From an uncultured Comamonadaceae bacterium (lineage in GTDB: Bacteria > Pseudomonadota > Gammaproteobacteria > Burkholderiales > Burkholderiaceae_C), in assembly GCA_937893415.1 (NCBI GenBank), contig CALBWZ010000021.1:1-8490 (forward strand): 8,490 bases of DNA, written 5' to 3'. Of the stretch, positions 1 through 6,751 are shown one piece after another (within the stretch, counting starts at the first letter, position 1; every line of letters begins with the position of its first letter). Made by a program: the position numbers and the translations under genes. Below the pieces are notes generated by a model, which made no database searches, was not told the DNA's origin, and saw nothing but the letters and a program-made list of their open reading frames with translations.

Positions 1-1
1 G

Positions 2-415
2 TGTATAGGCTGCACACTGTGCATCAAAGCTTGTCCAGTAGACGCCATCGTAGGTACCAACAAGGCCATGCACACGGTCATTGAAAGCGCTTGCACAGGC
101 TGCGAGCTGTGCATACCAGCCTGTCCTGTTGACTGCATCAACTTAGACAGCGTCTCGGGTCAGCAAACTGGGTGGCAAGCATGGAGCGCAAGCCAAGCCG
201 ATACGGCGCTGAGCCGTTACACCGCCAGGCAAACAAGACTCGCTCGTGAAGACGCAGAACACAACGAACGCTTGGAGGCAAAGGCTCAATCCAAACTGGT
301 CGATGTGGGCGCTGCCAGCCATCACACAGACCTGGCTGTGCTGGACAGCAAGCGCGCAGCCATAGAAGCGGTAGTGGCCCGAGCAGCGGCGAAGCGAGCC
401 GCACAGACCAAATAA
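2..415 (+). CDS. rsxB: RsxB/RnfB-like 2[4Fe-4S] ferredoxin, 3' part
   Basis: This is the C-terminal part of an electron-transfer iron-sulfur protein of the RnfB/RsxB family. The reading frame is open from position 2 to the TAA at 413-415, and the true start lies before the window; the ATG at 68 is internal. Two CxxCxxCxxxCP motifs are visible, with cysteine codons at 2, 11, 20 and 32 and then at 92, 101, 110 and 122. This is the pattern for two [4Fe-4S] clusters. After the clusters comes a tail of about 90 residues rich in Ala, Arg, Lys and Glu, probably helical, with no membrane segment. Such tails are familiar from betaproteobacterial RsxB proteins, which I recall often occurring without the other rnf genes. 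In gammaproteobacteria RsxB belongs to a membrane complex that reduces SoxR; the partner here is unknown. No other rnf gene is visible downstream. A different dicluster ferredoxin is the main alternative. Confidence 0.88.
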   Translation, partial: CIGCTLCIKACPVDAIVGTNKAMHTVIESACTGCELCIPACPVDCINLDSVSGQQTGWQAWSASQADTALSRYTARQTRLAREDAEHNERLEAKAQSKLVDVGAASHHTDLAVLDSKRAAIEAVVARAAAKRAAQTK

Positions 416-420
416 TTCAC

Positions 421-475
421 ATGCTCTTATAGGCTTTCGACTTGTAAGTTCTAGGGCTTAGAGCGTACATTTTTT
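421..475 (+). terminator. Weak candidate terminator between convergent genes
   Basis: The 58-bp gap between the two convergent stop codons contains an imperfect inverted repeat. GCTCT at 423-427 can pair with AGAGC at 460-464, with a further short TAG/CTA pairing inside. A run of six T follows at 470-475. The position just after the rsxB stop suits a rho-independent terminator for the + strand gene. The stem is short, the loop is long, and five bases separate stem and T-run, so it is a poor example. The call rests mostly on location. Confidence 0.25.
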
Positions 476-1379
476 ATACCGCGTAGTCTGCCTCAGCCGT
501 GCCGCCTGTGGTTTGATCGTCACCACCCAACACACGGTCACGCGCCATTTGGCGAAGCAAGTGACGCTCACCAGTTGTTAACGGGCGGCGCATGGCATCT
601 CGCCCTGCAGCCAATAAACTGCGGTCAATTTCTTGCGGCAAACCACGTGACTGCGGCACCAGCGATTTCAAGTCCTCGCGCTCGTAGCTGTCTGATTTGT
701 CCCACCACGTATCAACCACCTCTTGCATGGTCGTGCGGGCATCACCCACTGGCTGCTGCATGTCAACACTGGCAGCCGCTGGCGACTTGCCCTCACCCAT
801 TGCGGTGCTCAACTCAGCACCCGTCACCACGACGCGCCTGTCAGCAGCACGAAGCAAACGTGACCAATCTGGATCTGACTGTTGCAATTTATAAAACTGG
901 TGTACGCTCTCGTCACACAACAAGTGCACGCGCACACCACGCAAACGGGTGGCATCAATGGCGCCAATGAGACGCTCGTCGTCTGAGGCAATCAACACGT
1001 GTGTGCAAGCATTGTTGGCACTTAGCGCGTCTAAGTCTCTCATCATTGCAGCCAACACAGGCCCGCTTTCGTCGGCATTGTCAGCCGCGACCAGCCGCAA
1101 GCATTGGTCGTCTACCAACATGTTGTCATCAACCTCTGCGTACCAGTAAGTGCGCATCAACTGGGCATAAACGCCAGCGGCTGGCATCGCTTGAGCCAAC
1201 AAGGCAGATACCGCATTGCGGTTGTATTGCGTTTTGGAATTGCCCGTACCAGTCAGCCACGACAAAAAACGGGCATCGACCAAGGCCACACAAGTGGGCA
1301 ATGTGTGACGCGGTTGTTGGCTGTGGTTAAAAGGGCTGTGCATGCGCGGCGCACGGCTTGAGGCAGTGGTGTTATCCAT
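474..1379 (-). CDS. NYN (PIN-like) domain protein, putative RNase
   Basis: This is a 301-residue protein with an N-terminal NYN domain, a PIN-like fold often found in ribonucleases. After a polar leader of about 30 residues comes the hydrophobic strand VALVDARFL with Asp35. A TYWYAE segment follows at 77-82, then Asp115 and Asp117 in a helix. The strand HVLIASDDERL (127-137) leads into a Gly-Val-Arg-Val turn near 148-151. These match the order of NYN acidic motifs, but the usual SGDSDF-type signature is changed to SDDERL, losing one acidic position. Residues from about 196 form a second charged, probably helical region ending in an Asp/Gly/Thr-rich tail. It could be a nucleic-acid-binding domain, but I cannot assign it. 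The chosen ATG has no clear Shine-Dalgarno sequence; Met13 is an alternative. It lies 146 bp downstream of the epimerase gene on the same strand, so read-through is possible, but there is no metabolic link. Substrate and role are unknown. Confidence 0.75.
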   Translation of the reverse strand: MDNTTASSRAPRMHSPFNHSQQPRHTLPTCVALVDARFLSWLTGTGNSKTQYNRNAVSALLAQAMPAAGVYAQLMRTYWYAEVDDNMLVDDQCLRLVAADNADESGPVLAAMMRDLDALSANNACTHVLIASDDERLIGAIDATRLRGVRVHLLCDESVHQFYKLQQSDPDWSRLLRAADRRVVVTGAELSTAMGEGKSPAAASVDMQQPVGDARTTMQEVVDTWWDKSDSYEREDLKSLVPQSRGLPQEIDRSLLAAGRDAMRRPLTTGERHLLRQMARDRVLGGDDQTTGGTAEADYAV

Positions 1380-1432
1380 GTCGGTCTGGTATCAGGAAAT
1401 AGCTGCAGGCGTTGACAGTGCGCTTGCTAAAG

Positions 1433-1488
1433 GGGGAAATATTTTTAGTATTGGGGTTTGTCCCAGTGAGTGTAACGACATATTCCCC
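1433..1488. repeat. Imperfect inverted repeat between epimerase and NYN genes
   Basis: GGGGAAATAT at 1433-1442 is complementary to ATATTCCCC at 1480-1488 except for one bulged base. A small hairpin, TGGG (1452-1455) with CCCA (1462-1465), sits in the intervening stretch. The element lies in the 146-bp non-coding, relatively AT-rich region after the epimerase stop and before the NYN gene start. It has no T-run on either side, so it is not a typical intrinsic terminator. It could be an RNA structure in a read-through transcript, a regulator site for the NYN gene, or chance. Confidence 0.35.
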
Positions 1489-1525
1489 ACACAACTTGAC
1501 CGAGCCGTATGAAGCAGACAATTAT

Positions 1526-2041
1526 TTAACCTGGATGGGCCGCCAACGCTGCAAACGCTTGAACCACAGCCGGTGGCGCTTGCACCAACTCAATCAACAC
1601 ACCCTCACCTGCAATGGGGAATTCCTCATTGGCTTTGGGGTGCAGAAAACAAATATCAAAGCCTGCTGCGCCAGGTCTTATGCCGCCTGGTGCAAAACGA
1701 ACACCGTGAGCACCAAGCCATGCCACTGCTTGAGGCAAATCGTCGATCCACAAACCAACGTGGTTGAGCGCTGTGTTGTGGACGGCTGGTTTTTTGTCTG
1801 GATCTATGGGCTGCATAAGATCTACCTCCACCTGAAAGGCACCTGCGCCCATGACGCAGATGTCTTCGTCAACGTTTTCACGCTCACTTCGAAACGTACC
1901 AGTTACCTCCAAGCCCAGCATGTCAACCCACAGGGTGCGCAGCTTGGCTTTATCTAGAGCGCCAATGGCGATTTGCTGAATGCCCAGGACTTTGAATGGC
2001 CTAGAGATTGAAGGCGGTGATGGGGCAGTTGAAGGCGTCAT
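1526..2041 (-). CDS. mce: VOC-family protein, probable methylmalonyl-CoA epimerase
   Basis: This 171-residue protein of the vicinal oxygen chelate (glyoxalase/epimerase) superfamily probably interconverts (S)- and (R)-methylmalonyl-CoA, linking propionyl-CoA carboxylase to the mutase. Two paired beta-alpha-beta-beta-beta modules run from about 16-80 and 92-155, after a Pro/Ser-rich leader of 15 residues. The second module is strongly epimerase-like: NHVGLWIDD with His94, the FLHPK segment near 132-136, and GVLIELVQ with Glu151. In the characterised Propionibacterium enzyme the metal ligands are His, Gln, His and Glu. By alignment these fall here at Gln23, Asp74, His94 and Glu151, so the first ligand His appears replaced by Gln. 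It starts only 10 bp after the pccA stop and is the last gene of the cluster, which is the strongest argument for the function. No strong ribosome site precedes the ATG, so translational coupling to pccA is plausible. A related VOC enzyme with another substrate is the alternative. Confidence 0.82.
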   Translation of the reverse strand: MTPSTAPSPPSISRPFKVLGIQQIAIGALDKAKLRTLWVDMLGLEVTGTFRSERENVDEDICVMGAGAFQVEVDLMQPIDPDKKPAVHNTALNHVGLWIDDLPQAVAWLGAHGVRFAPGGIRPGAAGFDICFLHPKANEEFPIAGEGVLIELVQAPPAVVQAFAALAAHPG

Positions 2042-2051
2042 GGCTCAGCGC

Positions 2052-4100
2052 TTACTCAAACTCAACAATAGATTGGTCAACAACCAAGGACTCGCCGACC
2101 GAGGCCAACACCTTAGAGACCACGCCGTCAGCTACAGCAAACAACACGTTTTCCATTTTCATGGCTTCAATGACTGCCACACGCTCACCTGCTTGCACTT
2201 TTTGCCCGACTTTCACGGCCACATCGACCAACAAGCCTGGCATCGGGGACAGCACGTACTTGCTCAAATCTGGCGGCGCTTTGAACGGCATCATGGCGTG
2301 CAACTGCGCCATGCGCGGCGAAACCACCATGACTTCAATTTTGCAACCGTTGTGCTGCACCACGAGCGCCAAAGCGTTGCGCTTGGTGCCGCGATCCACT
2401 TGGGCCGTAAACGACTGCTCGTTGCAAAACCCTGTGATCAATGTGTCGCTGATGCGTGAGTCCGAACTGATGGCATAGCACTTGGCATCAATGGTGACTT
2501 GCGCAACGCCGATTTGGCCAGTCACTTCGTCAATATGCACCTCTACTGTGCGGTGCTTACCGGCGCTGTCCAGCACAATGGCGGCGTAGTCACAGCCCAC
2601 GTCCACACCGTAGCCCGGTAACTGACCCGTGAGTTGGGCCGTACGCTCGCGTGACTTGCGACGCACGAAGGCCGCCAGCGCTACCAAAAAATTGGGATCG
2701 TCGTGCGGCACATCTTCGGCTTTGAAACCCTGTGCGTAATGCTCAGCAATAAAACCCGTGTTGAAATCGCCACTTTTAAACTTGTCGTGTGCCAGCAAGG
2801 CGGATTGAAAAGGAATATTGGAACTGATGCCACGAATGACAAAACCATTGAGCGCATCGCGCATTTTGTCTATGGCATCTGCACGGTCAGTGCCGTGCAC
2901 GATGAGCTTGGCAATCATAGAGTCGTAGTACATGGGGATTTCGCCGCCGTCGTACACACCCGTGTCCACACGAACGCCAAAATTGGCACTGGTATCGCCT
3001 TGCCACATGGTTTGCGTGGGCGGGGCAAACCGCACCAACCTGCCTGTGCTGGGTAAAAAGTTACGGAAAGGGTCTTCAGCATTGATGCGGCACTCCATCG
3101 CCCACCCCTCACGCTTCACATCGGCTTGCTGAAGTGGCAATGGCTCACCTGCAGCCACCCGAATCATCAGCTCGACCAAATCTAAACCCGTGATGCACTC
3201 GGTTACAGGGTGTTCAACTTGCAAGCGGGTGTTCATTTCCAAGAAGTAAAAGTCTTGGTCTTTACCCACCACAAATTCAACGGTACCCGCGCTTTGATAG
3301 TTCACCGCTTTGGCCAAGGCCACGGCTTGTTCTCCCATGGCTTTGCGAGTGGCCTCTGTGATGAACGGCGACGGGGCTTCTTCAATGACCTTTTGGTGGC
3401 GACGTTGTATTGAGCATTCGCGCTCGTTGAGGTATATGACGTTGCCCTGAGAGTCGCCCACTATTTGAATCTCAATATGTCGTGGCTCTTGAACAAATTT
3501 CTCAATAAAAATCCTGTCGTCACCAAAACTGTTGAGCGCCTCGTTGCGGCAGCTGGCAAAGCCCTCCAACGCCTCTTGGTCGTTGTTGGCCACACGCAAG
3601 CCCTTACCGCCGCCGCCTGCACTGGCTTTGATCATCACTGGATAGCCAATGTCTTTGGCAATTTGTACGGCTTTTTCTGGCGACTCAATGGCATCGTTCC
3701 AACCCGGTATGGTGTTGACACCAGCGGCCAGGGCTAGTTTTTTAGATGCGATTTTGTCACCCATGGCGGCAATGGCTTGGTACTTGGGGCCAATGAAGGC
3801 AATGCCATTGGCTTCAACTGCTTTTGAAAACGCCTCGTTCTCGCTCAAAAAACCGTAGCCTGGATGCACCGCTTGTGCGCCTGTATCTTTACAAGCTTGA
3901 ATGATGACGTCACCCAACAAGTAGCTTTCACGGCTGGGCGCCGCGCCGATGCGCACGGCCTCGTCGGCCATGCGCACATGGCGTGCGTCTTTATCAGCAT
4001 CTGAGTACACGGCCACTGTGGCAATACCCATTTTTTTAGCGCTGGCGATAACACGGCACGCAATTTCGCCACGGTTGGCGATCAGTATTTTGGTAAACAT
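2052..4100 (-). CDS. pccA: Propionyl-CoA carboxylase alpha subunit (biotin carboxylase + BCCP)
   Basis: This 682-residue, biotin-containing subunit uses ATP and bicarbonate to carboxylate its biotin, which then serves the beta subunit. Residues 1-450 form the biotin carboxylase domain. It has the N-terminal KILIANRGEIACR segment, Lys158, the glycine-rich ATP loop AGGGGKG at 161-167, Glu275 and Glu288, and Arg292 and Arg338 in the conserved catalytic regions. Residues from about 470 to 605 fit the BT linker domain that holds alpha to beta. The C-terminal biotin carrier domain (about 614-682) has the EAMKM motif with biotinyl Lys648. Length matches PCC alpha subunits of about 680 residues and exceeds stand-alone AccC of about 450. 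Methylcrotonyl-CoA carboxylase alpha has the same architecture; the mutase, meaB and pccB neighbours decide for PCC. The start sits in a 38-bp AT-rich gap after pccB, with a weak purine-rich AAAGAAAA five bases before the ATG. Confidence 0.96.
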   Translation of the reverse strand: MFTKILIANRGEIACRVIASAKKMGIATVAVYSDADKDARHVRMADEAVRIGAAPSRESYLLGDVIIQACKDTGAQAVHPGYGFLSENEAFSKAVEANGIAFIGPKYQAIAAMGDKIASKKLALAAGVNTIPGWNDAIESPEKAVQIAKDIGYPVMIKASAGGGGKGLRVANNDQEALEGFASCRNEALNSFGDDRIFIEKFVQEPRHIEIQIVGDSQGNVIYLNERECSIQRRHQKVIEEAPSPFITEATRKAMGEQAVALAKAVNYQSAGTVEFVVGKDQDFYFLEMNTRLQVEHPVTECITGLDLVELMIRVAAGEPLPLQQADVKREGWAMECRINAEDPFRNFLPSTGRLVRFAPPTQTMWQGDTSANFGVRVDTGVYDGGEIPMYYDSMIAKLIVHGTDRADAIDKMRDALNGFVIRGISSNIPFQSALLAHDKFKSGDFNTGFIAEHYAQGFKAEDVPHDDPNFLVALAAFVRRKSRERTAQLTGQLPGYGVDVGCDYAAIVLDSAGKHRTVEVHIDEVTGQIGVAQVTIDAKCYAISSDSRISDTLITGFCNEQSFTAQVDRGTKRNALALVVQHNGCKIEVMVVSPRMAQLHAMMPFKAPPDLSKYVLSPMPGLLVDVAVKVGQKVQAGERVAVIEAMKMENVLFAVADGVVSKVLASVGESLVVDQSIVEFE

Positions 4101-4138
4101 ATATATTTTCTTTGAATAGACTTAAGCCAACACCGACG

Positions 4139-5671
4139 TTACAGCGGTATGTTGCCGTGTTTACGCCAAGGGTTTTCGACCTTTTTGTCTTTCAGCATGA
4201 CCAAGCTTCGACATATGCGTTTGCGCGTGTTGTGCGGCAAAATGACATCGTCAATGTAGCCACGGCTGGCCGCCACAAAGGGGTTGGCAAATCTGGCCTT
4301 GTATTCGGCCTCTTTGGCTGCCAACTTATCGGGGTCACCTTTGTCTTCGCGGAAGATGATTTCAACGGCACCCTTGGCCCCCATCACTGCAATTTCGGCT
4401 TGCGGCCAAGCAAAGTTCACATCGCCACGCAAGTGTTTAGAAGCCATCACATCGTATGCACCGCCATAGGCTTTGCGGGTTATCACGGTTATTTTTGGCA
4501 CTGTCGCTTCAGCGTATGCGTAGAGCAACTTGGCACCGTGTTTGATGATGCCACCAAATTCTTGAGTGGTCCCAGGCATGAAACCCGGCACATCAACCAA
4601 TGTCAGCAACGCAATATTGAAGGCGTCACAAAAACGCACAAAACGGGCTGCTTTGACAGAGCTTTTAATATCCAAACAACCTGCTAAGACCAAGGGCTGG
4701 TTGGCCACTACGCCAACAGTTTGACCATCCATGCGCGCAAAACCAATGATGATGTTGGCGGCGTAGTCAGGCTGCAACTCAAAGAAATCACCGTCGTCCA
4801 CCACCTTGGTGATCAGTTCTTTCATATCGTAGGCTTTGTTGGCGTTGTCTGGCACCAAGGTATCTAGGCTTTCAATCACGCGGTCAGCTGGGTCACCGCT
4901 GGGGCGAACAGGCGCTTTCTCGCGGTTAGACAATGGCAGGTAGTTGTACAAGCGGCGCAGCATCAGCAACGCCTCCACATCGTTGTCAAATGCCAAGTCA
5001 GCCACACCGCTTTTTGTGGTGTGCGTGAGTGCCCCGCCCAGCTCTTCGGCTGTCACGGTTTCGTGGGTCACAGTTTTGACCACATCAGGGCCGGTCACAA
5101 ACATGTAAGAGCTGTCTTTAACCATGAAAATAAAGTCTGTCATGGCCGGGCTGTAGACCGCGCCACCCGCTGAGGGCCCCATGATCATTGAGATCTGCGG
5201 CACCACACCGCTGGCCATGGCGTTTCGCTGGAACACTTCTGCATAGCCGCCTAAGGAAGCCACACCTTCTTGGATACGTGCACCACCAGAATCGTTTAAG
5301 CCAATCACCGGCGCGCCGACTTTCATGGCTTGGTCCATCACCTTACAAATTTTCTCCGCATGGGCCTCAGACAAAGCGCCGCCAAACACTGTGAAATCTT
5401 GGCTGTACACAAACACCAAGCGCCCGTTGATCATGCCGTAGCCAGTGACCACCCCATCACCTGGGATTTTCTTGTCTTGCATGCCAAAGTCTGTACAACG
5501 GTGCTCGACAAACATATCCCACTCTTCGAACGTACCAGCATCTAACAACACCTCTAGGCGCTCTCTGGCTGTGAGTTTGCCTTTGGCGTGTTGCGCTTCA
5601 ATGCGTTTGGCACCGCCGCCTTGGCGCGCTGACTCGCGCGCAAGTTCTAATTGTTTAACGATTGTTTGCAT
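4139..5671 (-). CDS. pccB: Propionyl-CoA carboxylase beta subunit (carboxyltransferase)
   Basis: This 510-residue carboxyltransferase moves the carboxyl group from biotin to propionyl-CoA, giving (S)-methylmalonyl-CoA. It works with PccA, normally in an alpha6-beta6 complex in the cytoplasm. Two crotonase-like halves are recognisable. The N-terminal half has the SGGARIQEG oxyanion-hole segment at 128-136 and [12 protein letters not shown] around 165-176. The C-terminal half has [10 protein letters not shown] at 358-367, a GGI turn near 373-375, and the second oxyanion-hole segment AYGGAYDVM at 401-409. The C-terminus RKHGNIPL is typical of the family, and the length of about 510 is normal. 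No residue loss or frameshift was seen. The preceding meaB stop is 18 bp upstream and an AGAGAA ribosome site sits at good spacing, supporting this start. Acyl-CoA carboxylase beta subunits for acetyl- or methylcrotonyl-CoA are homologous, but the gene context fits propionyl-CoA. Confidence 0.96.
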   Translation of the reverse strand: MQTIVKQLELARESARQGGGAKRIEAQHAKGKLTARERLEVLLDAGTFEEWDMFVEHRCTDFGMQDKKIPGDGVVTGYGMINGRLVFVYSQDFTVFGGALSEAHAEKICKVMDQAMKVGAPVIGLNDSGGARIQEGVASLGGYAEVFQRNAMASGVVPQISMIMGPSAGGAVYSPAMTDFIFMVKDSSYMFVTGPDVVKTVTHETVTAEELGGALTHTTKSGVADLAFDNDVEALLMLRRLYNYLPLSNREKAPVRPSGDPADRVIESLDTLVPDNANKAYDMKELITKVVDDGDFFELQPDYAANIIIGFARMDGQTVGVVANQPLVLAGCLDIKSSVKAARFVRFCDAFNIALLTLVDVPGFMPGTTQEFGGIIKHGAKLLYAYAEATVPKITVITRKAYGGAYDVMASKHLRGDVNFAWPQAEIAVMGAKGAVEIIFREDKGDPDKLAAKEAEYKARFANPFVAASRGYIDDVILPHNTRKRICRSLVMLKDKKVENPWRKHGNIPL

Positions 5672-5680
5672 CTTGAACAG

Positions 5681-5686
5681 TTCTCT
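5681..5686 (-). promoter_or_regulatory. Ribosome binding site of pccB
   Basis: AGAGAA on the - strand ends nine bases before the pccB ATG, within the 18-bp gap after the meaB TGA stop. It is a moderate Shine-Dalgarno match and supports the chosen pccB start. It is clearer than the sites before meaB and the epimerase gene, where I see no good match. Confidence 0.5.
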
Positions 5687-5689
5687 ATT

Positions 5690-6718
5690 TCAATCAACTT
5701 TGTGGGGAACAGCAGGCGCGCGTGTCGCTGCTGTCAATAACTGTCGCGCGGCAACCGATGCAGGCACATGGCCCAACACCACCGCAGCGGTTAACTCGTC
5801 TAATTGCTCACGCACACCTGCGTGTGTTTTAAAGGCATGCATCAAGCCGCTTTGTATGCGCTCCCACATCCAAGACTTGGCTTGGCTGGCGCGACGCGCA
5901 ACCATACGACCTGTGCGCGTTTGTTTCATTTTAAAGTCCTGTACCAGCTCCCAAAACTCTGGTACACCCGTGCCCATTAGCGCACTCATCTGCATGACAG
6001 TCGGTTGCCACTGTATGTTGCTGTGGTGCATGTTATCGGTATTGCCATGCAAGCCGAACATGCGCAGCGCGCTGCTGATCTGAGCTTGTGCGCGGGTCGC
6101 GGCAAGGCCATCAATGTCGGCCTTGTTGATGACCACCAGGTCTGCCAGCTCCATCACACCCTTTTTGATAGCCTGCAAATCGTCACCTGCATTGGGTAAC
6201 TGCAGCAACACAAACATATCGGTCATGCTGGCGACTGCCGTCTCGCTTTGACCGACACCCACCGTTTCGACGATTACCACGTCGTAGCCGGCTGCCTCGC
6301 ACACCAGCATGGCCTCACGTGTTTTTTCTGTCACACCACCCAAGGTTCCGCTTGAAGGGCTTGGCCTGATGAAAGCCTGCGGGTGAACAGACAAGTGTTC
6401 CATGCGCGTTTTATCGCCCAAAATGCTGCCACCAGATACGGTGGACGACGGGTCTACCGCCAGCACTGCCACGCGCAGGCCTTGCGCAATCAGGTACAAG
6501 CCCAGAACTTCAATAAAGGTACTTTTACCGACACCCGGCACGCCACTCATACCAATTCGCAGGGCACTGCCTGAGTGCGCCAGCAGGCTGGTGAGCAAGT
6601 CATCGGCTTGCGCACGGTGATCTGTGCGTGTGGACTCGAGCAAAGTAATGGCTTTGGCCATGGCGCGGCGCTGCGCCATAGGCTGGCCATCCAATATCGT
6701 GTCTAACAACGCACTCAT
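5690..6718 (-). CDS. meaB: Methylmalonyl-CoA mutase-associated GTPase MeaB
   Basis: This is a 342-residue G3E-family P-loop GTPase that chaperones methylmalonyl-CoA mutase. In characterised systems it gates loading of adenosylcobalamin and protects the mutase from inactivation or expels damaged cofactor. Visible motifs are the Walker A segment GVPGVGKST at 59-67, the VDPSS segment with Asp89, GDKTRM at 101-106, the ETVGVGQSE switch region at 151-159, and the guanine-specificity motif NKAD at 198-201. The C-terminal third is helical, matching the dimerisation arm of MeaB. Length is slightly above the roughly 330 residues usual for MeaB/ArgK. It starts 33 bp after the mutase stop, the standard pairing for these partners. 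No good ribosome site precedes the ATG; an alternative Met14 has none either and would trim an N-terminal helix. The older name ArgK (arginine transport kinase) applies to this family but is misleading. Confidence 0.96.
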   Translation of the reverse strand: MSALLDTILDGQPMAQRRAMAKAITLLESTRTDHRAQADDLLTSLLAHSGSALRIGMSGVPGVGKSTFIEVLGLYLIAQGLRVAVLAVDPSSTVSGGSILGDKTRMEHLSVHPQAFIRPSPSSGTLGGVTEKTREAMLVCEAAGYDVVIVETVGVGQSETAVASMTDMFVLLQLPNAGDDLQAIKKGVMELADLVVINKADIDGLAATRAQAQISSALRMFGLHGNTDNMHHSNIQWQPTVMQMSALMGTGVPEFWELVQDFKMKQTRTGRMVARRASQAKSWMWERIQSGLMHAFKTHAGVREQLDELTAAVVLGHVPASVAARQLLTAATRAPAVPHKVD

Positions 6719-6751
6719 GATGTGTATGTAAAGCTGGCGGGCTGGTGGCGT

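Noticed and set aside
1412..1417. Perfect TTGACA on the + strand, a possible -35 box.
   Set aside because: No good -10 hexamer occurs 16-18 bp downstream and no + strand gene follows; it would only drive antisense RNA through the epimerase gene.
1412..1957. Open + strand reading frame of 181 codons overlapping the epimerase gene.
   Set aside because: It lies opposite the clear VOC coding sequence, shows no recognisable domain, and begins in non-coding DNA without a ribosome site. It is an antisense shadow.
4101..4138. AT-rich gap before pccA as a possible internal promoter.
   Set aside because: No paired -35 and -10 boxes could be made out; the A/T richness is explained by the weak ribosome site and spacer.
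4112..4687. Open + strand frame of 191 codons across the pccB 3' region.
   Set aside because: It is antisense to well-conserved pccB sequence and its translation has no family features.
5445..6083. Open + strand frame of 212 codons spanning the pccB/meaB junction.
   Set aside because: It overlaps two strongly supported genes on the other strand. The Cys- and Ser-rich translation looks like a reverse-frame artefact.
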